This document shows, piece by piece, positions 34,592 to 43,902 of a stretch of 59,781 nucleotides of DNA (position 1 is the first letter of the stretch; each line of letters starts with the position of its first letter). The notes beneath the pieces are model-generated. The model was not told where the DNA came from. It saw only the letters and a program-made list of their open reading frames with translations, and ran no database searches. The DNA is taken from assembly GCA_947089135.1 (NCBI GenBank), contig CAMUJF010000017.1:1-59781 (forward strand). Direction: 5' to 3'. Made by a program: the position numbers and the translations under genes. Source of the stretch: an uncultured Clostridia bacterium (GTDB taxonomy: Bacteria > Bacillota > Clostridia > Oscillospirales > Ruminococcaceae).

Positions 34592-36586
34592 ATGAAAGGA
34601 AAACGCTGGACGGCTTTTAAAATGGTCTCGATGCTGCTTGTGGTGGTATCGCTGGCGTGCGCATTTTCACTTTACGATACGGACGAGGTACGCTTTTGGA
34701 CGCTGCTGGCGATAACGTCGCTGACAGCGCTGGCGTATCTGACGCTTTTTTCCGCGTCCCAGAAAAACCTGCACAAGTTCGTTACCGAAATGGAATCCCA
34801 GCTCAATCTCACAGAGAGGGACTCCCTCTATAAATTCCCTGCGCCCGCGGTCATCATCGACGGGGAGGGCATTATAGTATGGTATAATATCGCCTTTACC
34901 GAGCAGGTCTACGGCGGGGACGCTTTCGGTCTGCACATCACCAAGATAATCAATATTGACCTACAGAAGACCTTTGAAAACAAAAACGTTACAGTAAGCT
35001 ACGAAACGGGACATTTCAGGATATCGGCGGTAACTACCGAAAAGCGTGACTCCGACTCGGAGCTTATCTCCGACCTGACGCTGCTGTATTTCGATGATAT
35101 CAGCGACTATATCACGCTGGAAAGCCGCTTCAACGATATCCGCCCCGCGGTAATGATAATCTCCGTAGACAACTACGAGGAGATACTTTCGGGTGAAAAG
35201 GACAGCGAAAAGGCTCACATAATGATACAGGCGGACAAGCTTCTTGAAAATTATTTCGACGAGCACAACAGTCTGCTTAGAAAGCTTTCCAACGACAAAT
35301 TTATCGCCGTCGCCGAAGAGCGCGACCTTAAAAAAATGGCGGAGGACAAATTTAAAATCCTCGACAGCGTAAGAAAGATACCCGTTTCGGAAAAATCTCC
35401 CGTGACCCTTTCAATAGGCGTGGGAACGGGAGCGTCCAATATCGCCGAAGCTGAACAGGACGCTAAGCAGGCTCTTGAAATGGCTCAGGGCAGAGGCGGA
35501 GATCAGGTTGCAGTCAAGAACGAAAACGGTTTTGAGTTTTTCGGCGGAGTCACAAAGGGCATCGAAAAGTCCACAAAGGTCAAGACAAGATTTGTGGCGA
35601 CAGCTCTTGCGGAGCTTATCAATTCCTCTTCGGGCGTTATTATTATGGGACACCGCTTCGGCGATCTTGACAGCGTGGGTTCAGGAGCGGGTATGTGCGG
35701 AGCGGTAAGACGTCTTAAGCCCGAAATAGAGGCTTATATGGCGGTTGATCCCGACAGGAACCTTGCAAAGCCCATTATAAACCGACTCAATGAAAACCTT
35801 ACCGACGAGCTTCCTATATTTATCTCTCCGGAAGAGGCTCTGGGAAAAATGAACGACAATACCCTGCTGATAGTTGTTGACACACACAACAAGGACATTA
35901 TCGAAAACACCGAGATATACGAGCGCGCCAAACACATCGCCGTTATAGATCATCACCGTCAGACGGTGAATTACATTGACAACGCAGTAATTTTCCATCA
36001 TGAGCCTTACGCCTCCTCGGCAAGCGAAATGGTTGCCGAACTTATTCAGTATTTTTCGGGAATAGACAAGCTCTCCAGCTACTATGCGGACGCTATGCTT
36101 GCAGGCATAATGCTGGACACAAAGGATTTTGTCATGCGTACAGGCGTGCGTACCTTTGAGGCGGCGGCTTTCCTGAGAAAGCTTGGCGCGGACATGGTTG
36201 CGGTAAAGGGTCTGTTCGCAAACGACTTCGAGTGCATCAAGCACCGCTCTATGCTGGTTTCGGGCGCGGAAATTTATAACAGGTGCGCCATTGCGGCGGA
36301 CGACAGCGGTTCTCCCGACGCGAGAGTAAGCTCCGCGCAGGCTGCGGACGAAATGTTGGGCATAGCGGGCGTAGACGCAAGCTTCGTTATTTTCTGTACT
36401 CCCGACGGAGGGATAAACATTTCCGCACGGTCGCTTGGAGCTATGAACGTACAGATAATCATGGAAAAGCTGGGCGGCGGCGGTCACCAAACAATGGCGG
36501 CGGCGCAGTTCAGCGGAATAAGCGTTCACGAAGCGAAAGCAAAGCTTATCAGCGCCATCGACGAGCATATCGCGAATATTTCGTAA
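34592..36586 (+). CDS. gdpP: Cyclic-di-AMP phosphodiesterase GdpP
   Basis: The 664-residue membrane enzyme hydrolyses c-di-AMP, the messenger for cell-wall and potassium homeostasis. It has two N-terminal membrane helices (about 10-27 and 35-53), a degenerate PAS domain (about 80-170) and a degenerate GGDEF domain (about 180-310) ending in RGGDQVAVK. A DHH/DHHA1 phosphodiesterase follows with GHRFGDLDS (His354, Asp358, Asp360), Asp430, DHH at 453-455 and the closing GGGGHQ. The organisation equals Bacillus GdpP, and rplI-dnaB follow as in Bacillus. It heads a run of seven same-strand genes. Confidence 0.97.
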   Translation: MKGKRWTAFKMVSMLLVVVSLACAFSLYDTDEVRFWTLLAITSLTALAYLTLFSASQKNLHKFVTEMESQLNLTERDSLYKFPAPAVIIDGEGIIVWYNIAFTEQVYGGDAFGLHITKIINIDLQKTFENKNVTVSYETGHFRISAVTTEKRDSDSELISDLTLLYFDDISDYITLESRFNDIRPAVMIISVDNYEEILSGEKDSEKAHIMIQADKLLENYFDEHNSLLRKLSNDKFIAVAEERDLKKMAEDKFKILDSVRKIPVSEKSPVTLSIGVGTGASNIAEAEQDAKQALEMAQGRGGDQVAVKNENGFEFFGGVTKGIEKSTKVKTRFVATALAELINSSSGVIIMGHRFGDLDSVGSGAGMCGAVRRLKPEIEAYMAVDPDRNLAKPIINRLNENLTDELPIFISPEEALGKMNDNTLLIVVDTHNKDIIENTEIYERAKHIAVIDHHRQTVNYIDNAVIFHHEPYASSASEMVAELIQYFSGIDKLSSYYADAMLAGIMLDTKDFVMRTGVRTFEAAAFLRKLGADMVAVKGLFANDFECIKHRSMLVSGAEIYNRCAIAADDSGSPDARVSSAQAADEMLGIAGVDASFVIFCTPDGGINISARSLGAMNVQIIMEKLGGGGHQTMAAAQFSGISVHEAKAKLISAIDEHIANIS

Positions 36587-36676
36587 CAAAAGCTGTTTAT
36601 GTCGGACGGGTACGCCGTTTCGTTTAAACGCTGCAAATAACCGATACAAAAATAAAAACGCAAAGGAGAAATAATC

Positions 36677-37123
36677 ATGAAAGTTATTTTTTTACAGGAC
36701 GTTAAGGGCACTGCCAAAAAGGGCGACGTAAAGGAAGTATCCGACGGCTACGCGAGAAATTTCCTGTTGGGAAAGGGTCTTGCGGTTGAAGCTACGGCTA
36801 AGAATATGTCCGATTTAGCGGGTAAGAAATCCTCCGAGCAGCACAAGGCGGACGTTGCAAAGCAGGAAGCGGAAGCGGCGGCAGCCAAGATAAAGGGCAA
36901 GACCGTTGTATGCAAGGCAAAAGCGGGACAGGGCGGAAAGCTTTTCGGAGCCGTTACCGCGGCTGCCGTGGCGGAGCTTATCTCCGAGCAGTTCGGGGTT
37001 AAAGTCGATAAGAAAAAGGTTTCTCTGAACACGGAGATCAAAACATTCGGTACCTACACAGCGGAAGTAAAATTCCTTGCGGGAATTTCCGAAAAAGTAA
37101 CCGTGGAGGTTACGGAGGAATAA
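36677..37123 (+). CDS. rplI: 50S ribosomal protein L9
   Basis: The 148-residue protein has the canonical L9 start MKVIFLQDVKGTAKKGDVKEVSDGYARNFL in three contiguous signature pieces (KVIFLQDVKG, GDVKEVSDGYARN, FLLGKGLA). A long connecting helix and a C-terminal rRNA-binding domain follow. The length is standard. It lies between gdpP and dnaB, a conserved Firmicute arrangement. Confidence 0.98.
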   Translation: MKVIFLQDVKGTAKKGDVKEVSDGYARNFLLGKGLAVEATAKNMSDLAGKKSSEQHKADVAKQEAEAAAAKIKGKTVVCKAKAGQGGKLFGAVTAAAVAELISEQFGVKVDKKKVSLNTEIKTFGTYTAEVKFLAGISEKVTVEVTEE

Positions 37124-37142
37124 TTTTAAGGGGGATCGCTGT

Positions 37143-37400
37143 ATGGCAGAACTTACCTCAATGATGAACATTGGAGCGGAAATGAAAAGAAAACTTGTTT
37201 CCGTCGGCATAGATTCTGCCGAGGAGCTTATTTTCACAGGCTCAAAGCAAGCCTTTCAAAGACTGAAGGAAAAATACCCCAATGTGTGTCTTGTGCATTT
37301 GTACACTTTGGAGGGAGCTATAACCAACACCGAATACAACAGTCTTTCCAAAGAAAAGAAAGCCGAGCTTAAAGAATTCAGCGACTCTTTAAAGGAGTAA
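37143..37400 (+). CDS. TfoX C-terminal-domain protein
   Basis: The 85-residue protein matches the C-terminal domain of TfoX/Sxy (helix-hairpin-like fold): LTSMMNIGAEMKRKLVSVGI, DSAEELIFTGSKQAFQRLKE and VCLVHLYTLEGAI. Full-length TfoX regulates competence in Proteobacteria; stand-alone C-terminal domains are common in Clostridia with unknown function. It is inserted between rplI and dnaB with tight spacing (19 and 7 bases), so it is co-transcribed with replication and translation genes. Confidence 0.88.
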   Translation: MAELTSMMNIGAEMKRKLVSVGIDSAEELIFTGSKQAFQRLKEKYPNVCLVHLYTLEGAITNTEYNSLSKEKKAELKEFSDSLKE

Positions 37401-37407
37401 AATATTT

Positions 37408-38745
37408 ATGGATTTCGATATAAATTCTACGGAACTGCCCTATAACCTTGAAGCGGAGCAAACCGTACTGGGCGCGCTTCTTCTTGATCCGGAATCCCTC
37501 TCGGTTGCTATGAACTACATAAAGCCCGAAAGCTTCTATGTTTCAAAGCACCGCGATCTTTTTGCAATAATCATACGTCTCTTTTCACTGGGCGTAAACG
37601 CGGATATAATCACCGTCATAAACGAAGCGGTCAAGGACGGTATCTTTGAAAGCTCCACGGCGGGCAAGGAGTACCTCGCCGCCATTATGGAGGGCGTTCC
37701 CACCACAAAAAATATCGAAAGCTACTGCAAGATAGTCGAGGAAAAATATTACACCAGAAGCCTGATAACCTCCGCAAAGGAGATAATCGAAGCCGCCTCC
37801 GCGGGACAGGAAAGCGCTCAGCAGCTTCTTGACTTTGCCGAGCAGAAAATTTACGATATACGCAAGGGCAAGTCGGTGGACGGTCTGGTAAAGATCGACG
37901 AGGTAGTCCTTGAAGCATACGACGAACTGGGCAGGAAATCGGGTCCCGACAAGGAGCTTTATGTGGGAGCGAAATCCGGATTTGCAGACCTTGACCATGT
38001 TATAACCGGTCTCAGCAGGTCCGACCTGATAATAGTTGCAGCCCGTCCCGCCATGGGAAAATCCGTTTTCGCCCTTAATCTTGCTGCGAATTTCGCAAGG
38101 CATAACAAAGACTCCGAAGCGGTAATCTTTTCTCTGGAAATGTCAAAGGAGCAGAACGTTACCCGTATGCTGTCCTCGGAAAGCTTTGTGGAGCTTGACT
38201 ATCTGATGAAAGGAAACATCTCCGGCGACCAGTGGACTAAGCTTGCCAAGGGCGCGGAAAGTCTTTCGAGAATGAATATCTACCTTGACGACACATCGGG
38301 AATAACCGTACCCCAGATGAAAGCCAAGCTTCGCCGCCTGAAAAGACCGGGACTTGTTATCATAGACTATTTACAGCTTATGAATTCAAGCAGGCGCATT
38401 GAGAACCGCGTCAACGAAATTTCCGAGATAACCCGTCAGCTCAAGCTTATGGCTAAGGAGCTGGACATTCCCGTTATCACGCTGTCACAGCTTTCCCGTG
38501 CGGTTGAGTCAAGGACGGACAAACGTCCTATGCTGTCCGACCTGCGTGAATCGGGCTCTATCGAGCAGGACGCGGATATCGTTATGTTTCTGTACCGGGA
38601 CGCTTACTATAATAAAGATACTCCCGACCCCACCCTTGCGGAATGTATCGTGGCGAAAAACCGTCACGGCGAAACGGGAACTGTAAACCTGCACTTCAGC
38701 GGACAGTACCAGCTTTTCACAGGAGTAAGCAGACAGGCGGAGTAA
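37408..38745 (+). CDS. dnaB: Replicative DNA helicase DnaB
   Basis: The 445-residue hexameric helicase unwinds DNA at the fork. The N-terminal helical domain begins LPYNLEAEQTVLGALLLDPE. The RecA-like core has Walker A ARPAMGKS (about 212-219), Walker B VIIDYLQLM, and the LSQLSRAVESRTDKRPMLSDLRESGSIEQDAD motif in its usual place. Full length, with no intein. It is named dnaC in Bacillus. It follows rplI and the TfoX-domain gene. Confidence 0.98.
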   Translation: MDFDINSTELPYNLEAEQTVLGALLLDPESLSVAMNYIKPESFYVSKHRDLFAIIIRLFSLGVNADIITVINEAVKDGIFESSTAGKEYLAAIMEGVPTTKNIESYCKIVEEKYYTRSLITSAKEIIEAASAGQESAQQLLDFAEQKIYDIRKGKSVDGLVKIDEVVLEAYDELGRKSGPDKELYVGAKSGFADLDHVITGLSRSDLIIVAARPAMGKSVFALNLAANFARHNKDSEAVIFSLEMSKEQNVTRMLSSESFVELDYLMKGNISGDQWTKLAKGAESLSRMNIYLDDTSGITVPQMKAKLRRLKRPGLVIIDYLQLMNSSRRIENRVNEISEITRQLKLMAKELDIPVITLSQLSRAVESRTDKRPMLSDLRESGSIEQDADIVMFLYRDAYYNKDTPDPTLAECIVAKNRHGETGTVNLHFSGQYQLFTGVSRQAE

Positions 38746-38760
38746 GGATCGGAAACAAAT

Positions 38761-40086
38761 ATGCTTGAAAAAATCAAAGCCTCGGTTGAAAAATACAATA
38801 TGCTGCAGGGCGGCGAAACGGTCTGCTGCGCGCTTTCGGGCGGAGCGGACAGCGTTGCTCTGCTGCTTGCGCTTTTGAAGCTGTCCCCACCTATTGGTGT
38901 AAAGGTCACGGCTGTACACATCAACCATATGCTCCGCGGCGCGGAAAGCGACAGGGACGAGAATTTCTGCCGCGATCTGTGCGATAGGCTGAACGTCCCG
39001 CTGACGGTTTTCAGAAAGGACGCTGCGGCTTTTTCACATTCTCTCGGTGTATCTGTGGAAACAGGCGCGCGGGAAATGCGGTACGAAATGTTTTCACAGC
39101 TCCCTGCGGACAAAATCGCTACCGCCCATAATCTGAACGACAACGCCGAGACGGTGCTTTTCCGCATGGCGCGTGGCACGGGACTGAAAGGTCTTGCGGG
39201 CATTCCTCCCGTGAGGGGAAAAATTATCCGACCACTGCTTTTCTGTACCCGTGAGGAAATTGAAGCTTTCCTTGCGGAAAAGGGACAGAACTTCGTTACT
39301 GACAGCACCAATCTTTCCGACGGATATTCGAGGAACAGGATTCGCCTCAGAGTAATACCCGAACTGAAAAAAGTACACAGTGCATTCCCCGAATGTACGG
39401 CGACAATGACGGTCTCTCTTGCGGAGGACGAGGATTTCCTCACAAGGGAAGCTCTTAGGCAAAAGGACTCCGACCTGCGGCAGCTTCACCCTGCGGTGGG
39501 AAAAAGGGTCATCATAAATCTTTTAAAATCGCATAAGCTTAAAACATGCGCCGAAAGAATTTCAGAAATCTGGCGGACTGCTCTTGAAGCAAAGACTGCG
39601 GTAAAAATTTCTCTTGACGGAGGATATTATGCTGTCTGCCAAAAGGGCATGGTAAGCATAGTGCTTGAAAATAGCCGGCAGGAACGTCCTCCCGAAGCGG
39701 TGATTATCTGCGGAGAGGGCGAGTATCCTTTTTTCGGTGATAAAACGGTGATAATTACAAAAGAAACAGACGAAAATGTGAACGCAGAGGAGATTATTAA
39801 TAAAAAGTTAACTTTTGGGTACGCGGATTATGATAAAATATTAAATGGTGTAATATTGAGAAACCGCCTGAGAAGCGACAGGATAAAGCCCATAGGCTCG
39901 GCACACACACGGGAGCTGAGAAAGCTTTTGCAGGAAAGACTGCCTCCCGAAGAGCGGGAGATATCCGCCGTTATAGCGGACGAAAAAGGCGTTTTCTGGG
40001 CGGAGTACATCGGCTTCGACGACAGAGTGAAAATAAGCGCCGATACAAGGAATTTTCTTAAAATTGAAATAAAGCAAAAGGTATAA
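38761..40086 (+). CDS. tilS: tRNA(Ile)-lysidine synthase
   Basis: The 441-residue ATP-dependent enzyme converts C34 of tRNA-Ile(CAU) to lysidine so that AUA is read as Ile. The PP-loop SGGADS (residues 26-31), HINHMLRG, and the TAHNLNDNAETVLFRMARGTG and STNLSDGYSRNRIR segments are diagnostic. The C-terminal substrate-binding domain (LRSDRIKPIG...LRKLLQE) is complete. It is followed by hpt and ftsH, the same order as in Bacillus. The DNA around 39780-39860 is locally AT-rich inside the gene. Confidence 0.97.
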   Translation: MLEKIKASVEKYNMLQGGETVCCALSGGADSVALLLALLKLSPPIGVKVTAVHINHMLRGAESDRDENFCRDLCDRLNVPLTVFRKDAAAFSHSLGVSVETGAREMRYEMFSQLPADKIATAHNLNDNAETVLFRMARGTGLKGLAGIPPVRGKIIRPLLFCTREEIEAFLAEKGQNFVTDSTNLSDGYSRNRIRLRVIPELKKVHSAFPECTATMTVSLAEDEDFLTREALRQKDSDLRQLHPAVGKRVIINLLKSHKLKTCAERISEIWRTALEAKTAVKISLDGGYYAVCQKGMVSIVLENSRQERPPEAVIICGEGEYPFFGDKTVIITKETDENVNAEEIINKKLTFGYADYDKILNGVILRNRLRSDRIKPIGSAHTRELRKLLQERLPPEEREISAVIADEKGVFWAEYIGFDDRVKISADTRNFLKIEIKQKV

Positions 40087-40119
40087 ACAGTATCGTGAGA
40101 AAGGATAAAATCATCTGAA

Positions 40120-40662
40120 ATGGACGTAATGACAAAGGAAAATCACATCGGAAAAATAATAGTTTCCGAAGAAGAAATCAAACTGAAAATTGCCGAAGCG
40201 GGGAAGACCATTTCCGAAAAATACCGCGGCAAGCCTTTGCTGTTGGTAAGCATTTTAAAGGGCGCGTTTATATTTTTGGCCGATCTGTGCAGAGCTGTGG
40301 ATATTCCCTGCGAGATAGGCTTCATGTGCGCCAAAAGCTACTATAACGGCACAGATTCGTCGGGGATAGTGAACATCACCATGGATCTGGAACAGGATAT
40401 AAGCAAATACAACGTTATAATTGTGGAAGACATAATCGACACGGGCAGAACCCTTGCGGATATAAAAAAACTGTTGGCCGCAAGAAATCCGCTTTCCCTT
40501 GAGGTGGTGACTTTGCTCGACAAGCCCGAAAGACGGGTAGTCCCTCTTGAAACGGATATGTCTCTTTTTACCGTTCCCGACGTTTTTCTGGTGGGATACG
40601 GTTTGGACTGCGCCGAACAGTTCCGCAACCTGCCCTATATAGCGGAATACGAAAGCGGCTAA
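40120..40662 (+). CDS. hpt: Hypoxanthine phosphoribosyltransferase
   Basis: The 180-residue purine-salvage enzyme converts hypoxanthine or guanine to IMP or GMP with PRPP. The PRPP-binding loop VIIVEDIIDTGRTL lies near residues 98-111. The LLVSILKGAFIFLADL and FMCAKSYYNGTDSSG segments are typical. The spacing between AAAGGA and the ATG at 40120 is long (about 14 bases); an in-frame ATG 9 bases later would be worse. It sits between tilS and ftsH as in many Firmicutes. Confidence 0.96.
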   Translation: MDVMTKENHIGKIIVSEEEIKLKIAEAGKTISEKYRGKPLLLVSILKGAFIFLADLCRAVDIPCEIGFMCAKSYYNGTDSSGIVNITMDLEQDISKYNVIIVEDIIDTGRTLADIKKLLAARNPLSLEVVTLLDKPERRVVPLETDMSLFTVPDVFLVGYGLDCAEQFRNLPYIAEYESG

Positions 40663-40795
40663 TCGGCTGATCGGCTGACCGCTTTGACGGCAGATACAAC
40701 TAAACAAGATGATCCAATATTTTTGTATTTTCATGTATTTTATATAAATAAAGGGGAACCGTTCAATATGTTCCCGACGAAAGGATTGATAACAA

Positions 40796-42844
40796 ATGGG
40801 TAAAAAAAGCAACAAGGGCATAATTATTTACGCTGTGGTAATGATCTCCGCGCTTGCGCTGGCGGTACTTCTGCTCCGTCAGGCTTCAAAGCCTCAGCCC
40901 GAGCACAGCTATTCGGATATTATGCAGTATTTCGACAACTATCAGGTATCGGAAATGACTTTTGATTTAGGCACCGGAGAACTGGTCATAGTTGTCGACG
41001 AAAACAAGGAGACCATAACCTACACCGTTCCGAACGTTACGGTTTTCCTCAACGAGATACAGATGGGCGAGGAAAACTACCGAAAGGAATACAACGAGCG
41101 GCATCCCGACGAACCGCTGAAAATGGAGTATTTCAAGATACAGGACACCTCCTGGCTTTATAATCTGCTCCCGTCGCTTCTCATAATAGGTCTGATGATC
41201 TTTTTCTTCTTCTTTATGATGAGACAGGCGGGCGGCGGCGGAAAAATGAACAATTTCGGCAAAGCCAACGTCAAGAATACCGCAAACAAAAAGAATACCT
41301 TCAACGATGTTGCGGGCGCGGACGAGGAAAAGGAAGAGCTTGCCGAGATCGTTGATTTTCTCAAGAATCCCAAAAAATACACCGAAATGGGCGCAAGAAT
41401 ACCCAAGGGCGTGCTTCTGGAGGGTCCTCCGGGCACAGGTAAGACTTTGCTTGCCAAGGCAGTTGCAGGCGAAGCGGGAGTACCGTTCTTCTCAATTTCA
41501 GGTTCGGACTTCGTTGAAATGTTCGTGGGCGTAGGCGCGTCGAGAGTCCGCGACCTGTTTGAGACGGCAAAGAAAAACGCTCCCTCAATAGTTTTCATAG
41601 ACGAAATAGACGCTGTGGGACGTCACCGCGGCGCGGGTCTCGGAGGCGGTCACGACGAGCGCGAGCAGACTCTTAACCAGCTCCTTGTTGAAATGGACGG
41701 CTTCGAGGGCAACGAGGGCATAATCGTTATGGCTGCCACAAACCGTAAGGATATCCTCGATCCCGCTCTGCTCCGTCCCGGACGCTTTGACAGGCAGATA
41801 GTGGTAAATTATCCCGACGTAAAGGGCAGAGAGGAAATCCTAAAGGTACACACCAAAAACAAGCCTCTTGCTCCCGATGTAAGTTTGAAAACAATTTCAC
41901 AGTCCACGGCGGGCTTTACAGGCGCGGAACTTGAAAACCTTGCCAACGAAGCGGCTTTGCTGGCGGCTCGCAAAAACCGCAAAGCCATTACCAAAGAGGA
42001 CATCGAGGAGGCTACTATCAAGGTAATAGCGGGTCCCGAAAAGAAAAGCCACGTTGTTACCGAGGAAGAGAAAAAGCTTGTTGCATACCATGAAGCGGGT
42101 CACGCGGTAGTAACCTACTATATGCCCACACAGGATAAGGTGCACCAGGTAACTATTATCCCCAGAGGCTCGGCAGGAGGCATGACTATACATCTTCCCG
42201 AAAAGGAACCCTCTCTGCTGAACGTTACCGCAAGAAAACTTAAAGAAGAAATCGTTGTCTGCATGGGCGGACGTGTGGCTGAAAAGCTTGTTTTGGGCGA
42301 AGGCTCCGCGGGCGCGGTAAGCGATCTGAAGCGTTCCACAAAGCTTGCAAAAGCAATGATAACAAAGTACGGCTTCTCGGAAAATCTGGGTCCCGTGGTA
42401 TATGCGGACGATAACGACGAACCTTTTGTGGGAATGGATTACGGTCACAGCAAGGGGCACTCTGAAAAAGTCCAGTCGGAAATTGATTCGGAAGTAAGAA
42501 GCATTATCGACGAGTGCTATGAGCGCACAGTAGACGTTCTCAAGGAGCACATGGACGATCTTCATAAGGTTGCGAAATATCTTATGGAGCACGAAAAAAT
42601 CGACGGCAAGGATTTTGAAAAGCTTATGAAAGGCGAGCCGACTTCCGCGGAGGAAAAGGCTGAAACCGAAAAGTCCAATGAAACAAATGAGACTTCGGAA
42701 AATCCCGGTGGTACCGAAAATCCGGAAAACAGCGAAGCCAAAAAGGTTTCCTCAGACACTGCGGAGATCACGGGGGAAAGCAAGGACGAAAGCGATACCC
42801 AAAAACCTGACGATAACGGCAATGACAGCGATATAAGCGAATAA
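40796..42844 (+). CDS. ftsH: ATP-dependent zinc metalloprotease FtsH
   Basis: The 682-residue membrane AAA+ protease degrades damaged and regulatory membrane proteins. It has an N-terminal helix (about 9-27), an extracytoplasmic domain and a second helix (about 122-142). Walker A GPPGTGKT lies at 210-217, followed by Walker B VFIDEIDAVG and the pore motif region. The zinc site HEAGH lies at 432-436. The C-terminus ends in a Glu/Ser/Asn/Thr-rich low-complexity tail of about 60 residues, a common variable feature. It is the last gene of the gdpP-ftsH run. Confidence 0.98.
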   Translation: MGKKSNKGIIIYAVVMISALALAVLLLRQASKPQPEHSYSDIMQYFDNYQVSEMTFDLGTGELVIVVDENKETITYTVPNVTVFLNEIQMGEENYRKEYNERHPDEPLKMEYFKIQDTSWLYNLLPSLLIIGLMIFFFFFMMRQAGGGGKMNNFGKANVKNTANKKNTFNDVAGADEEKEELAEIVDFLKNPKKYTEMGARIPKGVLLEGPPGTGKTLLAKAVAGEAGVPFFSISGSDFVEMFVGVGASRVRDLFETAKKNAPSIVFIDEIDAVGRHRGAGLGGGHDEREQTLNQLLVEMDGFEGNEGIIVMAATNRKDILDPALLRPGRFDRQIVVNYPDVKGREEILKVHTKNKPLAPDVSLKTISQSTAGFTGAELENLANEAALLAARKNRKAITKEDIEEATIKVIAGPEKKSHVVTEEEKKLVAYHEAGHAVVTYYMPTQDKVHQVTIIPRGSAGGMTIHLPEKEPSLLNVTARKLKEEIVVCMGGRVAEKLVLGEGSAGAVSDLKRSTKLAKAMITKYGFSENLGPVVYADDNDEPFVGMDYGHSKGHSEKVQSEIDSEVRSIIDECYERTVDVLKEHMDDLHKVAKYLMEHEKIDGKDFEKLMKGEPTSAEEKAETEKSNETNETSENPGGTENPENSEAKKVSSDTAEITGESKDESDTQKPDDNGNDSDISE

Positions 42845-42865
42845 ATACAGCAAATAATTACACAA

Positions 42866-42889
42866 GGGGCGGATAAATACTTCCGCCCC
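42866..42889 (+). terminator. Probable terminator of ftsH
   Basis: GGGGCGGA (42866-42873) pairs with TCCGCCCC (42882-42889) 22 bases after the stop. The T-tract is weak (TGATATTATT). Confidence 0.6.
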
Positions 42890-43010
42890 TGATATTATTA
42901 AAATAATTGATACGTAATTTCTGTCTCGGAAACAAGTCCTGCCTGTACTCATATACTTGCCGTAAACAGCGGCATGGGTAAAGGCTCAGCCTTTTGAAAG
43001 GAATAACCAT

Positions 43011-43778
43011 ATGAATTTACTTTTTCTCGGCGACGTTGTGGGAGAGATCGGCTCTAATTTTGTGGGCGAAAAGCTCGGCGGACTGAAAAAATTCTACAAC
43101 GCTGAAATCGTTATTGTCAACGGTGAAAACAGCGCCAACGGCAACGGAATCACTCCGCACTCGGCAAAATATCTTTTTTCACACGGCGCGGACATTATAA
43201 CCACAGGCAACCACTGCTACCGCCGCAGGGAGATATACGAAACTATGGACAGGGAAGAAAGACTGCTCCGCCCCGCAAATTTCCCAGAGGGAAATCCCGG
43301 CCACGGGGTCTGTCTGTACGACATGGGCAGGTGCCGTATTGCCGTGATAAATCTTATGGGAACGGTCTATATGGAGGCTCTTGACAATCCCTTTTCCACA
43401 GTTGACAGGCTTCTCGGTGAAATTGACACTCCCAATATTTTTGTGGATTTTCACGCCGAAGCCACGGGCGAAAAAAAAGCAATGGGTTTCTATCTGGCGG
43501 GAAAGGTCACGGCTGTTTTCGGTACTCACACGCATGTTCAGACTGCGGACGAAACTATACTTTCGGGTCATACAGGCTACATCACTGACGCGGGAATGTG
43601 CGGTCCCGAGCTTTCGGTGCTGGGAGTCAAAACCGAGATCGCTATAGAAAAGCAGCGGTTTCATGCTCCTGTAAGATTTACAGAATCTGATAATTCTCCG
43701 TTTATTAACGGAGTAATTGTGGAATTTGATCAGAAAAATGGTAAATGTGTTGCAATTGAGCGGCTGGTTATTAGATAA
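43011..43778 (+). CDS. ymdB: YmdB-type metallophosphoesterase
   Basis: The 255-residue protein belongs to the TIGR00282/YmdB family of dimetal phosphodiesterases that act on 2',3'-cyclic nucleotides and influence biofilm and motility decisions in Bacillus. Motifs: FLGDVVGEIG, IVNGENSANGNGI, TTGNHCYRRREI, FVDFHAEATGEKKAMG and FGTHTHVQTADE. Length is normal. In Bacillus the order is rny-ymdB-spoVS; here ymdB and spoVS are kept together but rny is far away. Confidence 0.95.
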   Translation: MNLLFLGDVVGEIGSNFVGEKLGGLKKFYNAEIVIVNGENSANGNGITPHSAKYLFSHGADIITTGNHCYRRREIYETMDREERLLRPANFPEGNPGHGVCLYDMGRCRIAVINLMGTVYMEALDNPFSTVDRLLGEIDTPNIFVDFHAEATGEKKAMGFYLAGKVTAVFGTHTHVQTADETILSGHTGYITDAGMCGPELSVLGVKTEIAIEKQRFHAPVRFTESDNSPFINGVIVEFDQKNGKCVAIERLVIR

Positions 43779-43802
43779 ATTTACAAAATTATTTATTTGC
43801 TA

Positions 43803-43831
43803 TTGTAACGCTTTGAAATATGTTGTATAAT
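43803..43831 (+). promoter_or_regulatory. Promoter of spoVS
   Basis: TTGTAA (43803-43808) and TATAAT (43826-43831), spaced by 17 bases. A very AT-rich leader of about 65 bases follows. A sigma-H-type site was looked for but not clearly seen. Confidence 0.7.
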
Positions 43832-43902
43832 TATAAATGTTATAAAATTAATATAATTGTTAAAATATTCAATATTAATTACAAAATTAGGAGGGTTATC
43901 CA

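Noticed and set aside
35681..36649. 322-residue open frame opposite gdpP
   Set aside because: Shadow frame; gdpP has all DHH motifs in the other strand.
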